Assembly: GCA_045541475.1 (NCBI GenBank)
Contig: JAZQJI010000025.1
Location: 1 to 64,000 of the forward strand
Origin: RGIG3077 sp045541475
GTDB lineage: Bacteria; Bacillota; Clostridia; Oscillospirales; Ruminococcaceae
Direction of reading: 5' to 3'
Length of the DNA: 64,000 nt
Positions 16,435 to 25,893 of the stretch are shown here, one piece after another (position 1 is the first letter of the stretch; every line of letters starts with the position of its first letter). The notes under the pieces were generated by a model, which made no database searches, was not told the origin of the DNA, and saw nothing but the letters and a program-made list of their open reading frames with translations. Made by a program: the position numbers and the translations under genes.

Positions 16435-17622
16435 TCAGTTAAGAATATTGGAATTTATAAAGTCAACAACTGTATCAGCTGTAACTTCATGTGTGGCTTC
16501 TGTGGGGTGCCAGTCAGCAGCATAACCCAAAGTACCATCTTGCGGTGCAAGCGCTACGGGATAAACATTTGTATCGCCCGTTTCCTCTGTATAAAGTATT
16601 GTTGCATATTCAACATACTGATAAAGCGAATTACCCATGACACCGAATGCACATACGATTGATGCATCGGGGTTCTTTTCGCGGATAGTTTTAAGGAAAT
16701 CTACATAACCCTGTGCAAATTCTTCAGATTTTTCGATGTTGCCGCTGCAATAGCTTGAATCATTAGTACCAAGATTAAGTACAACGATATCAGGCTGACG
16801 GTTGTCAAAACTCCATTCAATGTTTTCGGGCTTAGTGCCGGTAAAGTTATTATAGGAAAAGCCTAATTTATCGTAATATTGAGGGATTGTCTGAGCACTA
16901 ACCTTTGTACCATCAGTAGTATAACCTGAAACAACACCATATCCGCTAATGGATACCATGCTATAATCAGCATCAAGTTTTTCAGCCACCTTGTAAGCGT
17001 AAGCTTTGGTTACATCTTCTGTTGTAGTTGAAAAACTATGGGATTTGTCTTCATCATCAACACCATAACCACAGGTGATGGAGTCACCAATAAACTCAAT
17101 AAACAAGTCTTTTTCAGCAGTAGGAGCAACTGTTCCATCAACATCAATTTTTGCAATACCACATGATGACATAGCACACTCGGAAAGTTTAACTATTGAA
17201 ACATTTGCAGTTTTTTCTTCTTCCCCTTCAAAAAGAACATACTTTTCTTCAGCGTTATCAATCATATCATCAACAACACGTTCACCATCAACATAAATAG
17301 CAATTCTTGCATAGTTATTGCCGGCAGAAACAGAACTATCACCCTTAATTGTAATTTCTGCACGCTTTCCAGTAACAGTAAACTCAGCGCCCGAGCCTGA
17401 ATACGAAAGCCAGAGGACATTATCAGCATCAAGGTGTGTTCTGCCAAGAAGCTTTACGTTTTCGGAATTAGGAATAATTACAGTATCTTCCTGTACCTGT
17501 GAAGAATTTACAGAAGAAGCGTTTGATGCAGAACCGGATTTGTCATCGCCGGAGCAAGCACCAAGCGGCATAGCAAGCATTATTGACCATGCAATAATTG
17601 CAATTCTTTTAAGCATTTTCAT
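16435..17622 (-). CDS. SGNH/CE2-like carbohydrate esterase lipoprotein
   Basis: About 395 aa. A lipobox (MPLGAC) after a hydrophobic segment anchors it to the outer face of the membrane. Residues ~50-155 form the N-terminal beta-sandwich seen in CE2 acetyl esterases; the rest is an SGNH hydrolase with nucleophile Ser in FIGDSITCGYG, Asn in LNLGTNDSS, and the Asp/His pair in DWHPTEATH. It likely removes acetyl groups from xylan or other plant polysaccharides. ATG 17622 is chosen over an upstream start because GAAAGGA precedes it and the signal peptide then starts normally. Consensus-like promoter at 17657-17685. Confidence 0.82.
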   Translation of the reverse strand: MKMLKRIAIIAWSIMLAMPLGACSGDDKSGSASNASSVNSSQVQEDTVIIPNSENVKLLGRTHLDADNVLWLSYSGSGAEFTVTGKRAEITIKGDSSVSAGNNYARIAIYVDGERVVDDMIDNAEEKYVLFEGEEEKTANVSIVKLSECAMSSCGIAKIDVDGTVAPTAEKDLFIEFIGDSITCGYGVDDEDKSHSFSTTTEDVTKAYAYKVAEKLDADYSMVSISGYGVVSGYTTDGTKVSAQTIPQYYDKLGFSYNNFTGTKPENIEWSFDNRQPDIVVLNLGTNDSSYCSGNIEKSEEFAQGYVDFLKTIREKNPDASIVCAFGVMGNSLYQYVEYATILYTEETGDTNVYPVALAPQDGTLGYAADWHPTEATHEVTADTVVDFINSNILN

Positions 17623-17656
17623 ATAAGTAAATATCCTTTCAATATCTTTTTGATAT

Positions 17657-17685
17657 ATTATAACACTATTTACCAAACTTTGCAA
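17657..17685 (-). promoter_or_regulatory. Promoter of the CE2-like esterase gene
   Basis: On the minus strand TTGCAA (17685-17680), a 17-bp spacer and a perfect TATAAT (17662-17657), about 35 bp upstream of the start codon. Confidence 0.65.
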
Positions 17686-17781
17686 GCAATTAGCGTTAAA
17701 TTAAATAATTTGATATTAAATTTGCATAATAAGGAATTTTGTATGCACAATAATAGAAATTATATAAAGGAGAGTAAATCT

Positions 17782-18369
17782 ATGGATTTTAAATCAAGTC
17801 AGACAAGAATTAATTTAATGCGAGCATTTGCCGGTGAAAGTATGGCCAGAAACCGTTATACTTTTGCTAAAAACAAAGCATGCGAATTAGGCTACAATGC
17901 TATTGCTGATATGTTTGAATTTACAGCATGTCAGGAAAAAGAGCATGCAGAAATCTTTTACGGCTTTTTAAAGCGTGAAATGGGTGAGAATGTTGAAATA
18001 TCAGCCGCCTACCCTGTTGACAGCGATGTTGACATTGTTGCAATATTAAAAGCCGCTGTTGGCAATGAATATGCAGAAAATGAAAGTATCTATCCAGAGT
18101 TTGCAAAAGTTGCCAAAGAAGAAGGCTTTGATGACATTGCAGCAACATTTACAATGATTGCTAAGATAGAAAAAACACATGGTGACCGCTTTGCAAAATA
18201 TGCTCAATTGATTGAAACAGACAGACTAAACAAAAGCGATAAAGATGAACAATGGATTTGCCTTAATTGCGGTCATATTCACACGGGAAAAACGGCACCA
18301 CAGATTTGTCCTGTATGCAAAGCAGAAGTCGGTTACGCAGTAAGAGCAAATAGTCAAATTGTTGGTTAA
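17782..18369 (+). CDS. rbr: Rubrerythrin
   Basis: 195-aa non-heme di-iron peroxidase that detoxifies H2O2 in anaerobes. The four-helix ferritin-like domain (~1-150) has the ligand stretches FAGESMARNRY, QEKEHAE and NEYAENE. The C-terminal rubredoxin-like domain has two CxxC pairs (CLNCGH, CPVCKA). ATG 17782 follows AAAGGAGAG by 8 nt; an upstream in-frame start would place this site in the coding region. Enolase follows after 24 nt with no terminator, so the two are probably co-transcribed. Confidence 0.92.
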   Translation: MDFKSSQTRINLMRAFAGESMARNRYTFAKNKACELGYNAIADMFEFTACQEKEHAEIFYGFLKREMGENVEISAAYPVDSDVDIVAILKAAVGNEYAENESIYPEFAKVAKEEGFDDIAATFTMIAKIEKTHGDRFAKYAQLIETDRLNKSDKDEQWICLNCGHIHTGKTAPQICPVCKAEVGYAVRANSQIVG

Positions 18370-18393
18370 ACCCATAAAAAAGGAGAATTGCAA

Positions 18394-19650
18394 GTGTATA
18401 TAAAAAAAATTAAAGGATTTGAAATTCTTGATTCAAGGGGTAACCCAACAGTAATGGCTGAGGTTATTCTATCAAACGGGGTTAAAGGTACAGCATCAGT
18501 ACCGTCGGGAGCATCAACCGGTGCTAATGAAGCTTGTGAACTGCGTGATGGAGATAACCGTTACAATGGCAACGGTGTTTTGAACGCTGTAAAGAATATC
18601 AACAAAGAGATTGCACCGGTGCTGAAATCGCTTGGAACAGCGGAACAATACAGGGTTGATGAAGCAATGATTGAGCTTGACGGAACTGAAAACAAGAGCC
18701 GTCTTGGCGCAAATGCTATTCTTGCCGTATCTCTTGCAACAGCAAGAGCTGTATCTTCATCATACTGTATGCCACTTTTCAGATATCTTGGCGGTATAAG
18801 TGCAGTAACAATGCCCGTTCCTATGATGAATATTCTCAACGGTGGTGCACACGCAGCAAATAATATTGATATTCAAGAATTTATGATTGCACCGATTGGA
18901 GCAGAAAACTTCAGAGATGCTGTAAGAATGGGCAGCGAGGTATACAAGTCTTTAGGAAATATTCTTAAAGAAAAGCATATTTCGTGCGGTGTTGGCGATG
19001 AAGGCGGCTTTGCACCTAATCTTCAAAACAATGAAGCTGCACTCGATCTTTTGATAAACGCGATTGAACGTGCAGGCTACAATTGTAATGAAATTAAAAT
19101 TGCGATTGACGCCGCTTCAAGCGAATGGCAAAAGAATGATGCAGGTTATACAATGCCTAAATGCCAAAAGCATTATACCACTGATGAAATGATTGATTAT
19201 TGGCAGAACCTGTGTCATAATTATCCTATTTATTCCATTGAAGATGCATTGGGTGAAAATGATTGGTGTGGTTGGCAAAAGCTTACACAGCGTATTGGTT
19301 CGAAAATTCAGCTTGTTGGCGATGATTTGTTTGTTACAAACGTAAAATATCTTGATAAAGGTATAAGACTAAACGCAGGAAATGCAGTACTAATCAAATA
19401 TAATCAGATAGGTACTTTGACACAGGCAATAGACGCTATCAGAACGGCACGGCACAAAGGCTACAAAACTATTATCTCTCACCGTTCCGGCGAAACAGAA
19501 GATGCTGCTATTGCCGACCTTGCAGTAGCACTTAATGCGGGACAAATAAAGAGCGGAGCGCCTTGCAGAAGCGACCGCACAGCAAAATACAACAGACTCT
19601 TACGCATTGATGCTTTCCTTGGGGAAAATGCAATTTATAAAATGAGTTAA
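18394..19650 (+). CDS. eno: Enolase
   Basis: 418-aa glycolytic enzyme converting 2-phosphoglycerate to phosphoenolpyruvate. All key residues I can align are present: SGASTG loop, HAANNIDIQEF, GDEGG, SIEDAL, VGDDLF (Mg ligands), LIKYNQIG (catalytic Lys), SHRSGETED and SDRTAKYN. A GTG start at 18394, 8 nt after AAAGGAG, is preferred to a TTG two codons upstream that would sit almost on the ribosome-binding site. It lies directly after rubrerythrin. Confidence 0.94.
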   Translation: MYIKKIKGFEILDSRGNPTVMAEVILSNGVKGTASVPSGASTGANEACELRDGDNRYNGNGVLNAVKNINKEIAPVLKSLGTAEQYRVDEAMIELDGTENKSRLGANAILAVSLATARAVSSSYCMPLFRYLGGISAVTMPVPMMNILNGGAHAANNIDIQEFMIAPIGAENFRDAVRMGSEVYKSLGNILKEKHISCGVGDEGGFAPNLQNNEAALDLLINAIERAGYNCNEIKIAIDAASSEWQKNDAGYTMPKCQKHYTTDEMIDYWQNLCHNYPIYSIEDALGENDWCGWQKLTQRIGSKIQLVGDDLFVTNVKYLDKGIRLNAGNAVLIKYNQIGTLTQAIDAIRTARHKGYKTIISHRSGETEDAAIADLAVALNAGQIKSGAPCRSDRTAKYNRLLRIDAFLGENAIYKMS

Positions 19651-19661
19651 CAACTTGAAAA

Positions 19662-19690
19662 CGCCCGAAAATGTTAATTTTCGGGCGCAG
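19662..19690. terminator. Terminator hairpin between eno and the convergent phosphatase gene
   Basis: A perfect 10-bp stem (CGCCCGAAAA, 19662-19671, with 19678-19687). The A/T-rich flanks on both sides suggest weak bidirectional termination between convergent genes. Confidence 0.6.
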
Positions 19691-19691
19691 T

Positions 19692-20273
19692 TTATGTTAT
19701 GTTGTTTTCATCAAGATATTGCAGTAACTTTTGCATATACTCTGCTCTTGGTGTAATTACATCAATATCTATATTAGGATTATTTTCGGCAAACATCATT
19801 AAAACATCATGCAGATTTTCAGCAGACTTTAAATAATCACTGATAATATATTCATAATCATATCCTAGTTTTCGTAGAATAATCGCAGAAACCACACCTG
19901 TTCTATCCTTGCCTGCATTGCAAAAATACAAAACATTACTATCAGCATTGAATATTGTATTAATGATATCACTCATTTTTGAGTCCACCATTTTTATATA
20001 ACTATATGATACTTTTTCAACGCTTTCAGGCACTACATCGCCGCCTGATACGGTCATTTTATGATAAACAAAACCTGATATGCTTTCCAACGGACATTTT
20101 TTAGTTTTTCGTTCTTCATCAGTGCGTAAATCGATAATAGTTGTAATGTTACTTTGAAGCAACCAGTTAATCTCGTCAGCCGACAAATTAACAGGCACAT
20201 CACTACGAATGTATTTAAGGTTATCTTCTATAATACATCTTGTATTCTTTGTTTTGCAAAACAAACTACTCAT
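19692..20273 (-). CDS. Protein tyrosine/serine phosphatase-like protein
   Basis: 193-aa phosphatase of the Y_phosphatase3 type. The P-loop CNAGKDRTG (C-x5-R) provides the nucleophilic Cys and the phosphate-binding Arg; IDLRTDEER upstream is typical of the family. Such enzymes dephosphorylate Tyr/Ser or phosphoinositides; the substrate here is unknown. ATG 20273 follows AAAGGA by 8 nt; a longer frame would run through the hairpin at 20296-20319 and overlap the upstream gene. Confidence 0.75.
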   Translation of the reverse strand: MSSLFCKTKNTRCIIEDNLKYIRSDVPVNLSADEINWLLQSNITTIIDLRTDEERKTKKCPLESISGFVYHKMTVSGGDVVPESVEKVSYSYIKMVDSKMSDIINTIFNADSNVLYFCNAGKDRTGVVSAIILRKLGYDYEYIISDYLKSAENLHDVLMMFAENNPNIDIDVITPRAEYMQKLLQYLDENNIT

Positions 20274-20295
20274 TTTTATTATCCTTTTAAACAAC

Positions 20296-20319
20296 AAGGT
20301 CACTATGAAAAGTGACCTT
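20296..20319 (-). terminator. Hairpin after the second SGNH lipoprotein gene
   Basis: A perfect 9-bp stem (AAGGTCACT with AGTGACCTT, 6-nt loop) sits between two minus-strand genes. On the minus strand it is followed by GTTGTTTAA, so it is probably a modest terminator of the upstream esterase gene. Confidence 0.55.
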
Positions 20320-20331
20320 GAATAAATATAC

Positions 20332-21582
20332 TTATGATTTAATAAATGACTCAAACTGTGCTAAGAATGCATCTGACACAACCTTACAGCCTTCACCATT
20401 GGGGTGGCCGCCATAAGCAGCTTTGGCATAATCTGCAGGATCGGCAAGAATTTGTGCAAAATCAAAAAGTTCGCAGCCTTTTTCTTCTGCCATGGTTTTC
20501 AAGCCTTCGTTAAATTCAACACGTGTTGCTTCCTGCGTACTTCCTGCAGGAAAATCAAACGGCGGCTCTGTAAAGATAATGACTTCACAACCTGCATTTT
20601 GTAATTCTGTAACGATAAAATCAAGATTAGCTAACATTTCTGCAGAAGTATCAGGTCTGTCGTTGCCGTATTTACCGCTGATTACATCGTTTGTACCAAA
20701 TGCAACAGCGACAATATCAGCTTGTCTTGCACGGTTAAGCCAATCACCATTTAAAGCGCAATCACTTGAGCGTGACCAGCCAAGGCCGAGATTCCACAGA
20801 CTATATTCATCACCCAGATCACGTGCAATATTAGCAGCCCAAAAGTCATATTCACAACTTGTTGTCTGGCAACCCTGCGTGATAGAATCGCCGATAGTTG
20901 CAATTGTCTTTACAACATCACGCTTTGCGCCGATTAAATTCGGAAGCGGAATCTCATCGCACCAACCAAAATTACCGTCGCCGACCTTCTTAGACGTATG
21001 TGTAAGACTGCTCATATTTGTACAAGGAATATAATCGCCTGTCAATGTCCACTCCCACACAAGAAAATGTCCATCGGGAACATTGAAGTTAACGGGGTCA
21101 GTCCAAAATGTTTCCATGTAACCAACGTTTTTTGTTGTACTGCCGCCATCAAAAGTTACATTTACAGTATTTGTTAACGGCACTGCATTAGATGTACCGC
21201 CATCAGAAACGGTTGCACTGTGAATAGTAAATTCAGCACCGGGACGTCCCGCGTAGGCAACTTCGCCGTAAGAATATGTAGAATCAACCATATTGCTGAA
21301 ATAAAAGCAATACTCAAGCTCGCCATATTCTTCAACAGGAATATATGCTCTGAAAGTAGTTTCAACAACGCCTGTAATCATCTGATTGTTACCCGTTGCA
21401 AGATAGCTGTTTGATACATAAATATCGAAATTAGTAGGCTCGGGCTCAGCTTCGGATATGCTCTCGGAAGAAATTGTATCTGCAACAGAAGAACTATCAT
21501 TCGATGAATCTTTATTGTCACTACAAGCGCAAAATGATATTGAAAACGCTGCGCATAGCAATATTGAAAGAATTTTTTTCAT
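20332..21582 (-). CDS. SGNH/GDSL esterase lipoprotein
   Basis: 416 aa. A signal peptide with lipobox (SFCAC) is followed by a Ser/Asp/Glu linker. Residues ~50-210 form a beta-sandwich-like region, and ~215-416 an SGNH hydrolase with nucleophile Ser in TIGDSITQG, FGTNDV, and the C-terminal His in GGHPNGEG. AGGAGG lies 5 nt before the ATG. It probably deacetylates or de-esterifies glycans at the cell surface. Overall plan resembles the CE2-like gene at 16435, but I see little sequence identity outside the motifs. Confidence 0.78.
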   Translation of the reverse strand: MKKILSILLCAAFSISFCACSDNKDSSNDSSSVADTISSESISEAEPEPTNFDIYVSNSYLATGNNQMITGVVETTFRAYIPVEEYGELEYCFYFSNMVDSTYSYGEVAYAGRPGAEFTIHSATVSDGGTSNAVPLTNTVNVTFDGGSTTKNVGYMETFWTDPVNFNVPDGHFLVWEWTLTGDYIPCTNMSSLTHTSKKVGDGNFGWCDEIPLPNLIGAKRDVVKTIATIGDSITQGCQTTSCEYDFWAANIARDLGDEYSLWNLGLGWSRSSDCALNGDWLNRARQADIVAVAFGTNDVISGKYGNDRPDTSAEMLANLDFIVTELQNAGCEVIIFTEPPFDFPAGSTQEATRVEFNEGLKTMAEEKGCELFDFAQILADPADYAKAAYGGHPNGEGCKVVSDAFLAQFESFIKS

Positions 21583-21661
21583 AAAAGCCTCCTATATATG
21601 TAATCGTATTCTTGCTAATATTATGCAACATTTTTTATAATTTGTCAAGATATCGTGTAAT

Positions 21662-21690
21662 AAAAAAGGGAGCATAAGCTCCCTTTAAAA
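21662..21690 (-). terminator. Terminator of the transketolase gene pair
   Basis: A 9-bp stem (AAAGGGAGC, 21665-21673, with 21678-21686) and a 4-nt loop. On the minus strand it is followed by TTTTTTA. It closes the long minus-strand block that starts upstream. Confidence 0.75.
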
Positions 21691-21758
21691 ATATATATGC
21701 AAAAATCGATCAATGTCCCATAACATTATACAAAATGTCTAAGAATTACCTTAAAGCC

Positions 21759-22700
21759 TTATTTAATAAGCTCTTTTGCTTTATTAACAATATTATCGGC
21801 ACAAAGACCAAACTGCTTAAGAAGCTCAACAGCAGGACCCGAATGACCAAAGCAATCGTTAACGCCAATTCTTGAAACAGGTACAGGACAGCACTCGCAT
21901 ACTGCTTCAGTAACGGCTGATCCAAGACCACCGATAATGCTGTGTTCTTCAACCGTAAGAATCTTGCCTGTTTCCTTAGCAGCTTTACAGATAATTTCCT
22001 TATCAAGAGGCTTGATTGTGTGGATGTTAATTACTCTTGCGCTAATCTCCTGCTCTTCTAGGATTTTTGCGGCTTCCAACGCTTCAGCAACCATAAGACC
22101 GGTTGCTACTATTGTAAGATCGTTACCGTCTTTAAGGGTAACACCCTTTCCAAGCTCAAACTTATATGTTTCTTTATCGTTAAAAACAGGAGCAGCAAGT
22201 CTGCCAAATCGCATATATACAGGGCCATCATGATTGATAGCAGCCTCAATAGCAAGTCTTGCCTCAACATCATCAGCAGGATTAATAATAGTCATACCGG
22301 GAATTGTGCGCATTAAAGCAATATCTTCACAGCACTGATGTGTGGCACCATCTTCGCCAACAGAAATACCAGCATGAGTTGCACCGATTTTTACGTTAAG
22401 ATGAGGATAGCCTATTGAATTGCGGACAATTTCGTAAGCTCTGCCTGAAGCAAACATGGCAAATGTACTTGCGAAAGGTATCATTCCACAGCTTGCAAGG
22501 CCTGCAGCAATACCCATCATGTTACACTCAGCAATACCGCAATCAAAAAATCTTTCAGGACACTTTTTCTTAAAAATACCTGTTTTTGTAGCTGCGGCAA
22601 GGTCTGCATCAAGAACAACCAGCTTTTCATACTTTTCGGAAAGTTCAGCTAATGCTTCGCCGTAGCTTTCACGTGTTGCTTTTTTTATTACATCACTCAT
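21759..22700 (-). CDS. Transketolase, C-terminal subunit
   Basis: 313-aa protein matching the pyrimidine-binding and C-terminal domains of a transketolase. Visible motifs are FDCGIAECNMMGIAAGLA (the Glu that activates thiamine diphosphate), GEDGATHQ and the C-terminal VEEHSIIGGLGSAV. It works with the N-terminal subunit encoded directly upstream (3-nt gap) in the pentose phosphate pathway. Split transketolases are common in Clostridia and archaea. Confidence 0.9.
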   Translation of the reverse strand: MSDVIKKATRESYGEALAELSEKYEKLVVLDADLAAATKTGIFKKKCPERFFDCGIAECNMMGIAAGLASCGMIPFASTFAMFASGRAYEIVRNSIGYPHLNVKIGATHAGISVGEDGATHQCCEDIALMRTIPGMTIINPADDVEARLAIEAAINHDGPVYMRFGRLAAPVFNDKETYKFELGKGVTLKDGNDLTIVATGLMVAEALEAAKILEEQEISARVINIHTIKPLDKEIICKAAKETGKILTVEEHSIIGGLGSAVTEAVCECCPVPVSRIGVNDCFGHSGPAVELLKQFGLCADNIVNKAKELIK

Positions 22701-22703
22701 TGT

Positions 22704-23546
22704 TTAACCCTCCAATTCATTCAAAGCTGTTTTAAGCTCGTTCATTGCAATTTCATACTGCTCTGCGTTGGGAGCAGCACCATGCCAGCTTACATTGTTT
22801 TCCATATAAGAAACGCCCTTACCCTTAACACTTGTCTGTATAATTGCAACGGGCTTGTCTTCGTTATTCTCTGCTTCTGCAAATGCACGCTCAATATCAT
22901 CAAAATCGTGTGCATCCATTGTGATAACTTTCCAACCAAAAGCGGCAAATTTATCTGTAATCGGATGAGGAGAACAAACCTCAGCAACAGGTCCGTCGAT
23001 CTGCAAACCATTATTATCAATAATTGCGATGATATTATCGAGCTTATTATGAGATGCAAACATTGCTGCTTCCCAAACCATACCTTCTTCTATTTCACCG
23101 TCACCGAGAATTGTATAAACCTTATAATCCTTTTTATTAAGCTTTGCATTAAGCGCCATACCAATTGCACATGAAAGTCCTTGACCAAGTGAACCGCTGG
23201 ACATATCAACACCGGGGGTACCCTTCATATCGGGGTGACCTTGAAGCATTGCACCAATGTGACGCAATTGTTTAAGTTCGCTTTCAGCAAAATAGCCCTT
23301 TTGTGCAAGCACAGAGTAAAGTGCAGGAGCGCAATGTCCCTTAGAAAGAACTAATCTGTCGCGGTCGGGGTTTTTGGGTTCATCAGGGTTTACATTAAGC
23401 TTTTCAAAATAAAGATATGTCAAAAGATCGCATATCGAAAGTGAACCGCCGGGATGTCCTGATTTTGCATTAAATACTCCTTCAATAACACCCATTCTGA
23501 CCTTGCAGGCAGTTATCTGAAGTTCTTTTTTTCTGTTATCGTTCAT
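22704..23546 (-). CDS. Transketolase, N-terminal subunit
   Basis: 280-aa thiamine-diphosphate-binding half: SGHPGGSLS near residue 30 and the Mg/ThDP motif GDGEIEEGMVWEA...IIDNN (~residues 145-175). ATG 23546 follows GGAGG by 8 nt; a longer frame would overlap the upstream HAD gene by over 100 nt. With the chosen start the overlap is 11 nt, which suggests coupling. It makes the heterodimeric transketolase with the next gene. Confidence 0.9.
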   Translation of the reverse strand: MNDNRKKELQITACKVRMGVIEGVFNAKSGHPGGSLSICDLLTYLYFEKLNVNPDEPKNPDRDRLVLSKGHCAPALYSVLAQKGYFAESELKQLRHIGAMLQGHPDMKGTPGVDMSSGSLGQGLSCAIGMALNAKLNKKDYKVYTILGDGEIEEGMVWEAAMFASHNKLDNIIAIIDNNGLQIDGPVAEVCSPHPITDKFAAFGWKVITMDAHDFDDIERAFAEAENNEDKPVAIIQTSVKGKGVSYMENNVSWHGAAPNAEQYEIAMNELKTALNELEG

Positions 23547-24372
23547 GGTTTTTTCCTCCGTCCCATTTATTATATATAAATTCCAAAATCTCGGTGATAG
23601 GATTATCCTCATTAGAGGATTTAAGCACGTAGTCAGCAGCATCTTTTACTGATTGCTGTGCATTTGCAACCGCAAAGCCATAATCGGCCGATTTCAGCAT
23701 TTCAATATCATTATCATAATCACCTGCCGCAAAGATTGTATATCCTTGCAACTTATATACTTCAATAAGCTTTGATAAGCCACTTCCTTTAGAAACGCCA
23801 ATTGGAAGCATTTCAAAAAAGCGTTTTTCACTTTTTACAAAGTAAACATCTTTGTAGCACTTACTATCACAAAAATCTGCTATATCTTGCTGATATTTAT
23901 TATCAAGCGCAAATAAAACCTTTATCCAATCATGATTAATATCATCAAAGTCACAAAATATAGGCTTGGTTTTGCAAATATCTATATGGTACTGTTCAAC
24001 ATCATTCATCATAGGGACATAGACATTGTCAAGGCAAAGAACTTCACACCCCGCAAAATCAAATCTTTTAGCAATTTCCTTTGCATAATCAATTGCAGAT
24101 TTCGGCAATGTTGTGCAAAATACAGCTTTATTATTATAATAATCCCATGCGGCGGCGCCATTATAAATCAGCGCAGCAAAATCAGGTTTTATAGCATCTA
24201 TATAAGGCTTTGCCGCATGTAAAGCCCTACCCGTTGCGATAGTAAACTTGCCGCCAAGTGAACGGAATTTCTCAATTGCGGCCATATCAATCTTGCTTAC
24301 AATTTTATCATGAGATAAAATTGTACCATCAAGATCAGTTATTAATAAAACTTTAGAAAAATCTTTTTGCAT
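23536..24372 (-). CDS. HAD-superfamily (Cof-type) sugar phosphatase
   Basis: 278-aa HAD IIB hydrolase. It has motif I DLDGTILSHD (two catalytic Asp), TGRALHAA (motif II region), Lys in SKGSGL (motif III) and GDYDNDIEML (motif IV). Such enzymes dephosphorylate sugar phosphates, nucleotides or cofactors; the substrate is not predictable, though neighbouring transketolase would fit a sugar phosphate. There is no obvious strong ribosome-binding site; the gene lies 13 nt after rluD and may be read by coupling. Confidence 0.85.
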   Translation of the reverse strand: MQKDFSKVLLITDLDGTILSHDKIVSKIDMAAIEKFRSLGGKFTIATGRALHAAKPYIDAIKPDFAALIYNGAAAWDYYNNKAVFCTTLPKSAIDYAKEIAKRFDFAGCEVLCLDNVYVPMMNDVEQYHIDICKTKPIFCDFDDINHDWIKVLFALDNKYQQDIADFCDSKCYKDVYFVKSEKRFFEMLPIGVSKGSGLSKLIEVYKLQGYTIFAAGDYDNDIEMLKSADYGFAVANAQQSVKDAADYVLKSSNEDNPITEILEFIYNKWDGGKNHER

Positions 24373-24385
24373 ATATAAATCAAAT

Positions 24386-25279
24386 TTAAATTAGTTTTTG
24401 GAAATAATCAGGTAATTCGCTCGAAAACTCAAGATATTTTTGAGTTATAGGATGAATAAACCCAATTTTTTTTGCGTGCAGAGTTTGTCCCTGCAAGTTT
24501 TTTACGGCCTTGCCGTAAACATCATCACCATATACAGCGTGACCTATATAAGCCATGTGAACTCTTATCTGATGCGTTCTTCCGGTTTCCAAACGCAGTC
24601 TCAAATGCGCATATTTGTCATATTGATTTATAACTTCAAAATGTGTTACGGCATTTCGAGAATTTAAATCAGTAACGCACATTTTTTTGCGGTCTGTCTT
24701 ATGTCTGCCAATTGGAGCGTTAACAGTACCTGTCAAGTCTTTAAACTTGCCACAGCATAAAGCCTCATATTCTCGAGTAAAACTGTGTTCCTTTATCTGT
24801 TTGGCAAGACCTTGGTGCGCTTTATCATTTTTGGCAACTATCAAAAGTCCGCTTGTGTTCATATCAATTCTATGAACAATACCGGGTCTCATCTCGCCGT
24901 TAATACCGGAAAGCGAATCTTTGCAATGATACATTAACGCATTAACCAAAGTACCGCTGTAATGCGAAGGCGCAGGATGAACAACCATACCCTTAGGCTT
25001 GTTAACAACAAGAAGATGTTCATCTTCAAAAACTATATCAAGAGGAATATCTTCAGGGACAATATCAACGTTTTGAGGTTGAGGTAGAATTATATCAACC
25101 AAATCGCCGGATTTAATGCGATAATTCTTTGCAACGAACTTGCAATTTACAGTAATAGAACCTTTATCAATAAGCGCAACCGCACCCGAACGTGAAAGAT
25201 TATCTATATTTTCGGATAAATAACTGTCAAGTCTTTTTCCGATATCAGTATCTGTACATATAAGATTAATCTCATTCAT
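24386..25279 (-). CDS. rluD: RluD-family 23S rRNA pseudouridine synthase
   Basis: 297 aa. An N-terminal S4 RNA-binding domain (~14-75) precedes the catalytic domain with HRIDMNTSGLLIVAK, whose Asp is the nucleophile, and GRTHQIRVH near the C-terminus. It overlaps lspA by 8 nt, the same lspA-rluD (ylyB) order seen in Bacillus. The exact uridine targets cannot be told from the sequence. Confidence 0.88.
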   Translation of the reverse strand: MNEINLICTDTDIGKRLDSYLSENIDNLSRSGAVALIDKGSITVNCKFVAKNYRIKSGDLVDIILPQPQNVDIVPEDIPLDIVFEDEHLLVVNKPKGMVVHPAPSHYSGTLVNALMYHCKDSLSGINGEMRPGIVHRIDMNTSGLLIVAKNDKAHQGLAKQIKEHSFTREYEALCCGKFKDLTGTVNAPIGRHKTDRKKMCVTDLNSRNAVTHFEVINQYDKYAHLRLRLETGRTHQIRVHMAYIGHAVYGDDVYGKAVKNLQGQTLHAKKIGFIHPITQKYLEFSSELPDYFQKLI

Positions 25280-25826
25280 CGCAGTCTTCTACATTATCAA
25301 CTGAAACTGAGGATACGGATATTTCATCAGAAGGATCAATTTCTTTCTTTTCATCTTTAAATATTTCTTTATCAAAGAACAGAAGATACACGGCAAGCAA
25401 AATGCATCCTACTGTAATAAAGCAATCAGCAAAGTTAAATATAGCAAAATCAAAAAGTTGGACATCGAGATAATCAACAACCTTACCGCCTCTGAAAATT
25501 CGGTCAATTAAATTTCCAATTCCGCCGCCTATGATTGCCCCCATCATAATCAACGGGAATGATTTTGTGATTTTTTTGCTAAACATAGCCCACAGACAAA
25601 CAGCAATAATTGCAATAGGCATTATTATCAGTAAAATTCTCATTCCGGAAAGCGAACCAAACACAGCACCATCATTAAAATGCAATGTCAAGCCAAGTAC
25701 CTTTTCACCTTCAATTATGATGAAATCTTTAGTTTGTCCCAAAGTGAGATTATTGAGTATCCAGAACTTAATAATCTGGTCGAAAACCGCTATTAAAATT
25801 GCAAAAATAAGAGAAACAGCAACCAA
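25272..25826 (-). CDS. lspA: Lipoprotein signal peptidase II
   Basis: 184-aa membrane aspartyl protease that cleaves signal peptides of lipoproteins (several are encoded in this window). It has four hydrophobic segments; the catalytic Asp pair lies in GNLIDRIF...VVDYLDV and FNFADCFI. It starts with TTG at 25826, with GAGGT 6 nt upstream. The C-terminus has an extra ~30-residue Glu/Asp/Ser-rich tail beyond the last membrane segment, not needed in short homologues. Confidence 0.88.
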   Translation of the reverse strand: MVAVSLIFAILIAVFDQIIKFWILNNLTLGQTKDFIIIEGEKVLGLTLHFNDGAVFGSLSGMRILLIIMPIAIIAVCLWAMFSKKITKSFPLIMMGAIIGGGIGNLIDRIFRGGKVVDYLDVQLFDFAIFNFADCFITVGCILLAVYLLFFDKEIFKDEKKEIDPSDEISVSSVSVDNVEDCDE

Positions 25827-25848
25827 TATTATACCTCATTTTTGTAAA

Positions 25849-25880
25849 GCAGCTTGCTGCAAATTATAGCGGCAAGCTGC
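25849..25880 (-). terminator. Hairpin between ileS and lspA
   Basis: GCAGCTTGC (25849-25857) pairs with 25872-25880, and three more base pairs extend it to 12. On the minus strand it is followed only by a short TTTAC tract, so it may be a weak terminator or an mRNA-processing hairpin in the ileS-lspA-rluD transcript. Confidence 0.45.
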
Positions 25881-25893
25881 ATTAGGTTATATT

